Of a DNA stretch of 11,285 nt, positions 1 through 7,561 are shown one piece after another. The notes beneath the pieces are model-generated. The model saw only the letters and a program-made list of their open reading frames with translations. It was not told the origin of the DNA and ran no database searches. The translations under genes and the position numbers were made by a program. Source of the DNA: Leucogyrophana mollusca (lineage: Eukaryota; Basidiomycota; Agaricomycetes; Boletales). Each line of letters opens with the position of its first letter. The first letter of the stretch is position 1. The stretch lies in contig MU266850.1 of NCBI GenBank assembly GCA_021014945.1, positions 1 through 11,285 of the forward strand. Reading direction: 5' to 3'.

Positions 1-567
1 CGGGGCCATTCTGGGATGCGGAGCACTGGAGCTGAAGCCCCCCGAGCCACAAGACGACACCGACAAAACGTTACCAGCCAAAACGAAGGGCACCGCGCGC
101 CTCCTCCGCATCCTCATCTCGGAGTCAGCCCACCTTATCTGGGCCCTGAGGTGCGCGCGCGTCATTGGCGGCAATACGCACACCGAGAACGCGATAAGAT
201 CTAGGTGGACAAACAGTATCAACAAACGCTTACAAGCGGACCGCTCCACGGCAACCACAATACGAAGAAACCCCAAGTTCACGTCTAAAGTACGATACAC
301 GTGGTCGTCGATCATCGAGACGTCCCCTCCATCCACCGTTAACTGGGTCACAAACCCCGAGGTTTTAGTGGGTATCATACTCCCCAGGCCCTCTGTAGAC
401 GGAGGCACCCAGGGTGTCCAGCGAGTCCCACACATCCCGCAGAACGCGGGGGGTGCGTAAGTGCATTTTCCCTCGGACCGGTGCCCTCTGGGGCGCCGCT
501 ATAGCTTTTATGTAGGACTAGGCTACGTCGGTAACCGCATAATAGAACGCTTGTCCAAAAAAAAAAA
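1..567 (+). mobile_element. 3' end of a non-LTR (LINE-type) retrotransposon, cut by the window edge
   Basis: An open frame runs from the window edge to the stop at 458-460. About 97 bases of non-coding 3' sequence follow, then an 11-A run at 557-567. A coding tail plus short 3' UTR plus poly(A) is what target-primed LINE insertions leave. The protein end resembles, from memory, the C-terminal region of ORF2 polyproteins that are abundant in Agaricomycete genomes. The 5' part and any upstream target-site duplication lie outside the window. The direct flank after the A-run starts GAATGTCACACTAG. Confidence 0.75.
2..460 (+). CDS. C-terminal fragment of retrotransposon ORF2 (RT/RNase H polyprotein tail), partial
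   Basis: Frame 2 is open for 152 codons from the window edge to TAA at 458-460 and has no ATG of its own, as expected for the end of a longer protein. Around residues 36-50 it reads ISESAHLIWALRCARVI, followed by a basic stretch (RSRW, INKRL) and, near residues 120-127, a segment ending PEVLVG. From memory these match the region after the RNase H domain in Agaricomycete LINE polyproteins. No catalytic residues fall in the visible part, so activity cannot be judged. The absence of internal stops suggests a fairly young insertion. The family call rests on pattern recall, not on a search. Confidence 0.65.
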   Translation, partial: GAILGCGALELKPPEPQDDTDKTLPAKTKGTARLLRILISESAHLIWALRCARVIGGNTHTENAIRSRWTNSINKRLQADRSTATTIRRNPKFTSKVRYTWSSIIETSPPSTVNWVTNPEVLVGIILPRPSVDGGTQGVQRVPHIPQNAGGA

Positions 568-1079
568 GAATGTCACACTAGTACCGTGACGGCCCGCATG
601 AGTGGGCGATATGTCCGAGTTAGACCAGGCAAGCCTGAGACCTGAGCTCACCAGCCTTTCTGGTAGACCGTGGTGATGACTTCGAGCAGGTTGTAGCGGC
701 AGGAGGATCTGCGCGATATTTGGTCAATAAAGTGCAGGCAACATCATGATCCTGAACAATAAATATTGTGGCGGCGGTCCCCAAAGGGTCTCACGACCTT
801 CAGACAGCTACGTAATACACCACGTGGCACCAAGTGCATCGCCCAAACCACGAGCAAAGTGCAAGACGAAACGATTGCGGACAACACAACAAAGGGCTGC
901 GACAGTATGTAAGTTGTCGCATCCTTTCCTATGCAGCCGCCAGTACTCCCACCGAGCCAGCACACTGCAGAACATTCAGGCCCGAAAAGGATATCGAAAA
1001 GCCAACCAAGAGAGTCTTTCAACGTTCTCTATGTTAACACTCTGCAAGTCTCTACTCTCTTCGAAAACTCACTGTCATC
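568..1079. other. Intergenic stretch between LINE end and UstYa-like gene 1; no gene recognised
   Basis: No open frame here resembles a known family. The frame at 746-1267 (+) mostly runs antisense to the UstYa-like gene, and the frame at 744-1022 (-) has no recognisable domain. A short minus-strand stretch around 657-705 reads like the end of a protein (RYNLLEVITTVYQKGW then stop), but no exon could be joined to it. This region should hold the 3' UTR of the minus-strand gene ending at 1080. Confidence 0.5.
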
Positions 1080-1753
1080 TCATCGTTTGTGGAAAGCTTC
1101 CTGGTTTTTCCGCGCTTCTTCGTACACTGCATCCCAGTCGTTGCATTGGTAAACGCCTGGAAGTACCAGGTTTGCTCCAGCCTTTCTGGTTGCCAAAAGT
1201 GATTCCAGATAGGTATCGGAGCGACAGAATATCATCTGTCGCAGGTAGTTCAGACAATGTTGATTGAGCGCTGAAGCAGATGGCGAGTCAACAGGAGTTC
1301 CTGTCTTCCCCGCCTCGACCATACTTTCGCGAAGGATGTCGAGGCAACGAAGCTGGTGGAACATGGATATACTGAAAGGCAGATGTTGCTCTCCCAGATG
1401 AATAATGCCGTTGTCCGGAATTAAAGCTGCCCATTCAGCGCGGCCTTCGGAGGTATCAGGCTGATAACGGCTAGTATCTTCGATGCCCATGAGGACTGGC
1501 CGCTTCTTGTCAATAGGCCAGGTGCGAGGATAGTCACTGCCGACGTAAGCTGACCGAACACCTCAGAATCGCGGCGCGGATGCGAAAGGAATTGAAATCA
1601 CTCACTATAACTAGCAGCATTGGGTCGGAGGTCACCACTAGAGTGACGAAGGGACCCTCGAAGCCAGACGATCAATCCTAACTTCGAGACAAGAAGGAGG
1701 AGTATTCCTGCAAGATACAAGGAGCTACTCTGCTGAACCCTACGTGATGCCAT
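1080..1753 (-). CDS. UstYa-like (DUF3328) membrane-anchored protein 1, with degenerate HxxHC motifs
   Basis: Two exons on the minus strand: 1753-1606 and 1549-1080, joined across a 56-nt GT-AG intron (1605-1550, donor GTGAGT, phase 1), giving 205 residues. The start ATG sits in a good context (ACCATGG). Residues about 12-31 (LYLAGILLLLVSKLGLIVWL) form one membrane anchor. After the intron comes the family block YVGSDYPRTWPI (51-62), then EDTSRY and a C-terminal domain with MFHQLRCLD (HQLRC 114-118), NQHCLNYLRQMIFC (H147, C148, C158) and YQCNDWDAVY (from 184). UstYa homologues in ascomycetes catalyse oxidative cyclisation of ribosomal peptides and carry two HxxHC motifs. Here the first is HxxRC and the second has Leu in place of its first His, so catalysis may differ or be lost. 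It is transcribed away from the gene at 2434. Family membership is clear; substrate is unknown. Confidence 0.9.
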
Positions 1754-2433
1754 GGTCAAGTTGTGTAAGGCGGACTCCCTATCTGGATGTGCTGCCCAGA
1801 GCTGGAAGCAGAGGTCGGGGGTGGATTGCGCCGGGAAACCAGTGGGAGCGCATATTCTATACTAACACTCTCACGCAGCGCATAGTATTGTGTTCTCTTG
1901 GAGAGAAAATTCCACACATCACCTTCGGATCAATGATGCGGACGAACAAAATGGCACTGTTTGCAAGAAATGGCCAACAACGTGAGAACCTCTTTCTCGA
2001 ATTGCTTACGGCGCTGCGACTACTAACAGTGACAGAGTCTATGGTCTGTAGTCCTTCGCATCTGATCAGGAATCTGATGGAGAGAAGCTAAGATATGCTT
2101 GTTTCACAGGCTGCATGGGAACATGTTATTACGATTGTTGTCACTTGCCAGTGCTTCGAGTTGCGGGGATATTCATTAATACGACCGATCATCGATCATC
2201 TACAGAGGAATGCGGTACTGGACACTGTAAACAACGAGTTTCCCACTGCCGCTTTCGCGGTGGTAAGTGCCAGTAATATTTTGAATAAGTACATCCGTGT
2301 GCGTGGAGATTTGGAGATACCAAGATTCACAGGCTCGACCGTCAGGGTATGTATCAGTTTTCCAGTTTCAGACCTTGCTAAATTGCATCTGACCTCAGTG
2401 CACAGGTCAACACCGACCTTAGGAGATCACTTC
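1754..2433. promoter_or_regulatory. Intergenic region between divergent genes; probable shared promoter
   Basis: The UstYa-like gene starts leftward at 1753 and the single-pass membrane protein starts rightward at 2434, so these 680 bases must hold both promoters. I see no convincing TATA box at a normal distance from either ATG. Open frames at about 1744-2091 and 2095-2583 (+) run through it but resemble nothing, begin without a convincing ATG and lack domain or composition support. I treat them as chance. Confidence 0.45.
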
Positions 2434-3448
2434 ATGGCTGATTCAAGGGAAGAGTATACTTCACTTCTTCAAGAAGACCACTCGGAACAACGTGGCGACG
2501 TCAAAGATGAAGGTATTCGAGGTCTCCGTTTGCTTGCACCTTTGGTCTTAGGCATCGCACAGGATATCTTGGACCTGACATGATTAACAGCCCCTCGCAA
2601 TCGTTTAGTGCCCACTTCGTTACGCGTTGGGCAATTATAGTCATCGCAATGTGCACGGTTCTCGACCTCGTGCTCGTTCTGTGCGTCGGCATACAGTATG
2701 CCCGGAGCACCATCTGGTCCAAGCCGGACGAACCACTACAGATACGCAGTAGCTATGTCAACCTCGACGTGTTGTACGCCAATACTAACATCAGTGCTTC
2801 CCGCCATGGACCAATTATGAGCCACGCCCGTGCCTTCGCACAGGTCTCCTCTGCTGAACCAGATCGAGTCTACCCGTCATACTCCGGCCGCGAGATACGA
2901 AAAGAGGGAATCTTGCCTCTCTATGAACGACGCCTCTTGGTGACACCAGAAGTAAGCTTGCATGAACTCGGTATCCTGCACTACTGAAAACGTCTGGATG
3001 GGGCAGATATCAACTATTGCCAGCTTTCGGGTGCTTGACTTCGGCATGGAATCATGTAGTTTCGCAGTTGCAGTCCCACCGAAGAATCAAACAACAGACT
3101 TCATTTCCGGTCCGCAGGGCAATGGTACTGTCACGCTGGATGTTTGGAGTCTTCAAGTTGAAGGAGCATTGGATCTCAGAGACTTATCGTGGAAAACTCG
3201 GCCACGGTCGCGGTCATTTCTTGGACCTCTAACCGTCTCTTATGGCGCCATTCGTCAGATGCCCAAGTTTCCATGTCGTTCACAGTCGTATCAAACTGTG
3301 GAGATATCCTGCTCTACCCCTGAATGCAATGTCGATGTATTGGGTGTTGGAGCTGAAGTATCGAGTGCGTCTTTACTTTCGTCGTCTTGGCTGACCTCAA
3401 TAACATTTTAATCAGGTCTTTATATGTATCAATACCAGACTGTATGAA
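2434..3448 (+). CDS. Single-pass membrane protein of an uncharacterised basidiomycete family (four exons)
   Basis: Exons 2434-2512, 2563-2951, 3007-3357 and 3416-3448, with introns of 50, 55 and 58 nt, give 283 residues. The start gives MADSREEYTSLL; a short acidic N-terminus with an EYxxLL-like motif is typical of this group. The 2562 acceptor was chosen over 2590 because only it keeps phase. One transmembrane helix lies at about 49-72 (WAIIVIAMCTVLDLVLVLCV). The outer domain holds FRVLDFGMESCSF, then FPC, ISC and PEC cysteines that could pair, and ends GLYMYQYQTV from the 10-codon last exon. From memory, similar proteins are widespread in Agaricomycetes as hypothetical proteins and share the FRVxDxGMExC block and a GxxxxQY end. 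No enzymatic motif is visible. Divergent from UstYa-like gene 1. Exon joins fit well; function is unknown. Confidence 0.75.
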
Positions 3449-4184
3449 AGTACCCAAAATTCCAAGACCTATGCAGCTGTGCGCTACAGATCCCTAATAA
3501 TCCTTTTGCCGTTATCTTGCAAACTCTGGTAAGCGACATAGCCTAGCTGGTGTAGAACCGAGATACGTGGACTGCAGCGTAGTCCGAGGATCTCTGGACC
3601 TGAAATTCTTTTCCCAGCAGAACTCGAGTCAGGACGCCCTTCTCGCCTGTACCAGGTGCTGCCCCAAGTAGCCCCGCGATCGACCAGCAGAACAACTTAT
3701 AAATAGATAAAGGCTCCTTTGACAACGCGGCAGTACTGGTTGTGAATGTCATGATTAATCTCACGGCGCCGTTCTACAACCGAGATGGGCGGTCCCTCGA
3801 GCATTAACCTCTTCCTACTGACTTCGGGTCAAACGAAGTTGACTCGAACTATGTACTCGCCTTGGTATGCATCCCAGCCTGCCGGTATTCAGACTTATTC
3901 ATAATGACCGGCTTCCAGACTATGTCTGCTTCCTTTTCGTAATACAGGCTTTTAGCTGAGTACAAGCTTCCCAGACATTGATCACGAGTAGTCCTGCGTG
4001 GCACTGAATTCTGGGCTATGTCTTCGAATTCGAACACAGCTCGGAATAGGACAATAATTTGGGGAACTACTCTGATCATCAATGCTGATGAGATTGCGAA
4101 CGATCGAGGTACGGTACCACTGTCTCATGGTAGCGTGTTTTTCCTTCTCTAACCATTGCGAGCGCTCTTCCATTCAGGATGTCA
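3449..4184. other. Intergenic stretch without recognisable gene
   Basis: Minus-strand frames at 3543-3764, 3849-4082 and 3982-4173 are open but match no family I know, and could not be joined into a spliced model. A TATAAATA string occurs at 3698-3705 (+), but the only nearby downstream ATG (3751) opens a frame of fewer than 20 codons. The right edge meets the start of the tandem duplication. Confidence 0.5.
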
Positions 4185-4765
4185 CGGAGAGCGTACAATC
4201 ATTCTCACCATCCCAGACGGGCGCGGTTGTAACATGACATCGGTATGTACGCCAGCAAGCACTGTTCGCCCGTCGTCCCGATGATTTCTCAGCTATTGCC
4301 CACATGAGCAAGATCGGAATCCAACATAATGATGTATCGCTCGGTGTGTTGCACTGTAATGGAGTGGTACGGGGCAGGTTTGGAAATCCTCGAAAGGTGG
4401 AAAGCCCCTCGCCCCAGTGGTTGATTTGACAAGAACAATACACTTCATCGCATCAATCGACATCTCTGCGAACGCAGCTCCTGTCGACCTTGGTGCTGAA
4501 GGTACGACAATACTGACACATGCACGTGTTTGTTTCGGATTTATCCATTCACACCCACCAACTTTTGCTGCTATTGCTACGGCCGAGGGCCCGCAACAGC
4601 TGTCCAAAACTCTCCTTCTCATGGGTAGGTCAGGCGGCGGCGATGGCGACGCATCACCTGGTGTGTTCCTGTACAATCCTGTAGAATGACCTATGCGAAA
4701 GAGTGCGTGTTGCCACCAATCTGGTGTTAACCCTTTGGATCTGCTAACCCATCATACTAATAGCA
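4185..4765 (+). repeat. Tandem duplication, copy 1 (older or decayed)
   Basis: This block aligns with about 5065-5690. Matching landmarks are ATTCTCACCA (4200 and 5075 areas), a shared TTCTCAG, TGCACT before the TATA position, AAGAACAATA in the signal-peptide exon, and a common 3' flank with CACCAA and GCTAAC. The first-exon region aligns without gaps at an offset of 924 bases. Divergence is substantial, so the event is not recent. Outer boundaries are estimates. Confidence 0.7.
4417..4689 (+). pseudogene. Degenerate copy of the small secreted-peptide gene
   Basis: This frame is homologous to the intact gene at 5341-5596. Shared protein blocks are RTI-FIA at the N-terminus, AAIA-AEGPQ-LS--LLL in the middle and SPG-F-YNP-E at the end. 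Lesions relative to that copy: the ATG is GTG (4417-4419); the TATAAA position reads TGTAAT (4355-4360); the signal-peptide core carries an Asp (FIASIDISANA); and between the donor-like GGTACG (4501) and the second block at 4567 there is no AG, so the splice acceptor is gone. The frame stays open through the unspliced intron, giving 90 codons plus stop, and no in-frame ATG starts it. A 12-base insertion-like Gly/Asp-rich segment precedes SPG. It most likely makes no secreted peptide. An unconventional read-through product cannot be excluded. Confidence 0.75.
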
Positions 4766-5064
4766 GACTGGCTTGCTGCTGGGAAGAGAAGACCCCTGTT
4801 AAGCGGGGCAGTTGAGAATAATTGAGTATACATAGAGTGTACGTTTAGAGAACCTGTTCTGGTCGCGACGGGGTGCCCGCGCGTTGGCACGCAGGAGTTC
4901 ATGGCCTTGATAGGGGTTGATCCGAAGCTGTGTGTTAAAGACCATTCGCAGAGCACCAGCATCCGCTGGAGGCGGTGAATGCATGAGAGAATGAATGCGC
5001 TGCGCAGTGATTCATGCTTTTTACGAAGCACTCACAGGTTTGTTTTCGGTGGGCGGCAGGACAG
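4766..5064. other. Spacer between the two duplication copies
   Basis: About 300 bases with no supportable gene. The open frames on either strand (such as 4744-5031, minus) show no domain. Around 4981-5016 there is a short imperfect inverted arrangement (GCATGA ... TCATGC around GCGCTGCGC) that could form a weak hairpin. No evidence of function. Confidence 0.4.
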
Positions 5065-5286
5065 CATGCGAGCATTCTCACCAAGTCGGTATCGTTAGCA
5101 CTACCGAGAACACTATTTTAAGCAGGCGTGGTTGGGCATGTGGAGAACCTCTGACTCATGAGTGCTGTTCCCCCTCTGCTTTCTGATGGCTTCTCAGATC
5201 TCAAGCTCAGGCTCCGCCCCCATACGAAAAAGATCAAAGTCTAACCTTGCTACTACAATACTTCGACTCACCACACCGTGCTGCAC

Positions 5287-5292
5287 TATAAA
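5287..5292 (+). promoter_or_regulatory. TATA box of the secreted-peptide gene
   Basis: TATAAA lies 54 bases upstream of the ATG at 5341, in the context GCACTATAAAGGAGCGGTAC. It fits a core promoter with a short leader that contains an A-rich run (CATACCAAAAAAACCCC). The duplicated copy has TGTAAT at the equivalent place, so the element is lost there. Confidence 0.7.
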
Positions 5293-5340
5293 GGAGCGGT
5301 ACAGAGCGGACTTAGACATACCAAAAAAACCCCTTTCACG

Positions 5341-5596
5341 ATGGTCGCTCCCATAAGAACAATACTCTTCATCGCATTAGTCGCTATCTCTGCGACTGCA
5401 GTTCCTATCAACCCTGTTATTGAAGGTAAGCACAAACATGGGTAATTATTCATTCCAGCCTACCACTTTTATGTTAGGCGCAACATACGCTGCTATTGCT
5501 GCAGCTGAGGGTCCTCAGGAGTTATCTGAAGCTTTGCTACTCAAGTCATCAGCCAGTACATCGCCTGGTATGTTCGAGTACAATCCGGCTGAATGA
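5341..5596 (+). CDS. Small secreted peptide, 67 aa; candidate ribosomal-peptide precursor
   Basis: Exons 5341-5425 and 5478-5596 are joined across a 52-nt GT-AG intron (donor GTAAGC, acceptor TTAG, phase 1). The ATG has A at -3 and G at +4. Residues 1-20 form a clear signal peptide (IRTILFIALVAISATA), with likely cleavage before VPINPV. The mature part is about 47 residues: GATYAAIAAAEGPQELS, then LLLK, a Ser/Thr stretch and the end SPGMFEYNPAE. There are no cysteines, no KR/RR Kex2 sites, no internal repeats and no CaaX box, so it is neither a typical effector nor a mating pheromone. Tyr32 and Tyr63 are the only tyrosines. The YNP-E end and the AAIA-AEGPQ block are the parts kept in the decayed neighbour copy. 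A UstYa substrate role is inferred only from two UstYa-like genes nearby. No family name is known to me. Confidence 0.7.
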
Positions 5597-6047
5597 TCAA
5601 ACATGAAAAGGTGCGGGCTGTCACCAACTTGGGCTCTGCCTCAGCATCCGCTAACACACCATAAACAGACATCATTGGACGACAGAGGAGACGATTCTTG
5701 TAGGAGTAGCGAGGAAGACTACCTATCGAGCAGTGCAGCAACTTCGGACTGTAATGTCTATCGGAGAACTTATCCGGGTTGAACCACCTAAATTCGAAGT
5801 TCACATCCGAGCGCTAAGGAGTGATCTAAAGCTTTGCGTCACTGACCAAAGCGCAAGTGCACTGGCAATACTACTTGTCACCGGAGGCGCCGAGCGGGCA
5901 CGAATGCGCTCACATCGTCTCTTCCAACACGGGCTCAGACTAGATGCTTGCACACGGTGGACAGTTCTATGGATTGGCGGTGCAGCGGCAGACTGAGTGA
6001 GCCGGTAAATGAAAGTGGGCTGAGTGTACGACAGTCTATCATGCCCT
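5597..6047. other. Intergenic stretch between convergent 3' ends
   Basis: The peptide gene ends at 5596 and the 7TM gene (minus strand) ends at 6048. The first about 95 bases belong to the duplicated block. Open frames at 5733-5996 (+) and 5801-6055 (-) overlap each other in antisense and show no recognisable domain, so I read the region as 3' UTRs and spacer. Confidence 0.5.
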
Positions 6048-7255
6048 CTAGACAAACGTCAGGCTATTTTCCGACCGTTTTGAAGTCAAAGGAGCGACAG
6101 TAGTGCCATCACTGTTCCAAGAACGCTCTCCCATCGCTTTTGTTTCAACCCCGGTGGTATCGCCTTGGCTCGGTGCAAAGACCATTGAGGTGTTGACCCT
6201 TGCTAACGTATCTTTACTCCATGCAACACCCATCGCAACTCGGAGGATGATAAGCTGCGGTGAGACAACCTATTTTTTGTAATCGTTTCCCATCAACGGG
6301 GGTACAACACCATGGCAGAGAAGCGGGGACGCACGACAACATTCCCCCAAACAAAACCGAGCGCTGTTGCGGTGGGGCTGTTCTGGACGTAGGCAGCAAG
6401 ATAAGCCACACCAAGGATAGTAAATGGTAGCGCCGACTCGACGAGGATCGAGATAACTCCGGTATACGTCCGGGTGAGGTCGGCGGGGAGGACATGCCGC
6501 ACTCTCATGTACACCAGCAACAAGCGAGTAACAATCATGACTGTCGCGATTATGTTGAAGCTGATTGTCAATGCAACCCAGGGGATCCCAAAACTAGCAG
6601 CCAGGCCTTGCCATATGTTGGCTCCTGGCAAGGCGCTCTCGATGGTCATCATGATCGCCATCACTGGGGTAAAATATCAGCATCAACACACCAGACCACT
6701 AACCCCACGCACCAACGGAACCTAAGTAGATCAAAGCGGGAAATGCGACGACCCATGGTCTGGAACCCCATATCATGTAAACTCGATAAAGCTGGTTTCC
6801 GCAATACTGAGTATATAACCCCGGAAAATGACCTATTCTTACCAAGAGACCATCGCCCATTGCGTTCGCAGCGACATCAGTTGCAGTTCCAAACGTATTG
6901 TACCATGCAGCAAGATTTTCTCCAAAATACGCGAAGGGTCCTCTGGGGACATCTCGATGCTCGATCCACATCAGCTGGCCAAAGACTACATCCGTGGCCG
7001 TCGAGACGGTGATGAAGAACAGGAGAATAGCACTGTAGATAACATAGAAGATTCGGCTCTTCCTCTTGTGTGCGGCCCGACCAGGTGACAGCATCAAGTA
7101 GGACGACTGAAGAAACATGCAGAAATTGATGCCTAAGCAATGTGCATTAGCCTGAGTTTAATACAAAGCAAGGCGGAGGACTTGCCCCAGAGAATTAACA
7201 TGAAGGCATCGCCAATATACATCCCGCGCTCTATGATGAGCTCTGCGGACGCCAT
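6048..7255 (-). CDS. Seven-transmembrane protein of a basidiomycete-type family (receptor-like, function unknown)
   Basis: Five exons on the minus strand: 7255-7186, 7132-6843, 6791-6713, 6663-6335 and 6269-6048, giving 329 residues. Introns are 53 nt (GC-AG, donor GCAAGT), 51, 49 and 65 nt. Seven hydrophobic segments lie near residues 11-38, 52-77, 103-128, 133-155, 168-200, 215-240 and 246-268, with a cytosolic-looking polar tail of about 60 residues. Family signatures from memory: INFCMFLQSSYLML, ANAMGDGLLLYRVYMIWGS, ALPGANIW, ILVESALP and VSPQLIILRVAMG. Such proteins are very numerous in Agaricomycetes and usually annotated only as hypothetical or integral membrane proteins. A receptor role is guessed from topology. 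The 51-nt intron is in frame and stop-free, so its retention would only add 17 residues. The last acceptor (6270) was chosen because it restores VSPQLIILRV. Confidence 0.85.
7133..7185 (-). other. GC-AG intron in the 7TM gene
   Basis: The only phase-correct join between ILWG and INFCMF uses donor G|GCAAGT and acceptor CTTAG|GC, 53 nt apart, with GCTAATG as a plausible branch site. The flanking donor bases match the extended consensus that GC introns need. The nearby GT (GTCCTC) would shift the frame. Confidence 0.75.
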
Positions 7256-7561
7256 CGTGTTCTCAGAGCTGGAAAGAAACGGGAGAAATAAATGAAAGCT
7301 TCTAGCAGTTGCATTTTATCATCTTTTGGTGGTGACCTTCAGTGGGATCACTCAATCCTAAAAATATACTGGTCACATATCAAAACTGACCATGTGTCCT
7401 CTTGGAGGCGCCCGAATGGCCTGCGTGATCCAAGTCGTGATGGAGGGAGATAAGTCTAAAGTTACTAATTGCGATTCTTTAGGTTGGTGATAGAACCTGG
7501 TCTCCATATCAATGCTCAAGCTTACCGTGTCATCTCCTCTTGCACCGACCAACAAGCCACT
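7256..7561. promoter_or_regulatory. Bidirectional promoter region between 7TM and UstYa-like gene 2
   Basis: These 306 bases separate two divergent start codons (7255 leftward, 7562 rightward), so both promoters must lie here or extend into the genes. AT-rich strings occur (TAAAAATATACT around 7359-7371; GATAAAATG on the minus strand around 7320), but none sits at a decisive distance. No gene is seen inside. Confidence 0.5.

Larger units (their letters stand above)
5065..5690 (+). repeat. Tandem duplication, copy 2 (carries the intact peptide gene)
   Basis: Second unit of the duplication described at 4185-4765. Its promoter, two-exon coding region and about 100 bases of 3' flank align with copy 1. 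The 3' flank match includes the stretch with CACCAA and, some 30 bases on, GCTAACAC. Boundaries are approximate because similarity fades gradually on both sides. Confidence 0.7.

Noticed and set aside
651..1195. 14-base string CCAGCCTTTCTGGT at about 654 and 1180
   Set aside because: One pair of 14-mers is not far from chance in 11 kb, and the surrounding sequence does not align.
746..1267. Long plus-strand ORF (173 aa)
   Set aside because: Its right third runs antisense to the convincing UstYa-like exon, and it shows no domain, signal peptide or family resemblance.
1744..2583. Two consecutive plus-strand ORFs upstream of the membrane-protein gene
   Set aside because: They start without a good ATG and match nothing. 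The second overlaps the true first exon and an intron of the gene at 2434.
2513..2590. Alternative first intron of the 2434 gene ending at the AACAG at 2590
   Set aside because: It leaves the exons out of phase by one base; the acceptor at 2562 keeps frame.
3698..3705. TATAAATA as a promoter
   Set aside because: The nearest downstream ATG opens only a very short frame and no spliced gene could be built behind it.
4981..5016. Hairpin-like GCATGA/TCATGC arrangement
   Set aside because: Short, imperfect arms and no neighbouring feature; not supportable as a transposon end or RNA structure.
5341..5596. Mating-pheromone precursor
   Set aside because: Short peptide near a 7TM gene suggested it, but there is no C-terminal CaaX, it has a signal peptide instead, and the 7TM protein does not look like a Ste3-type receptor.
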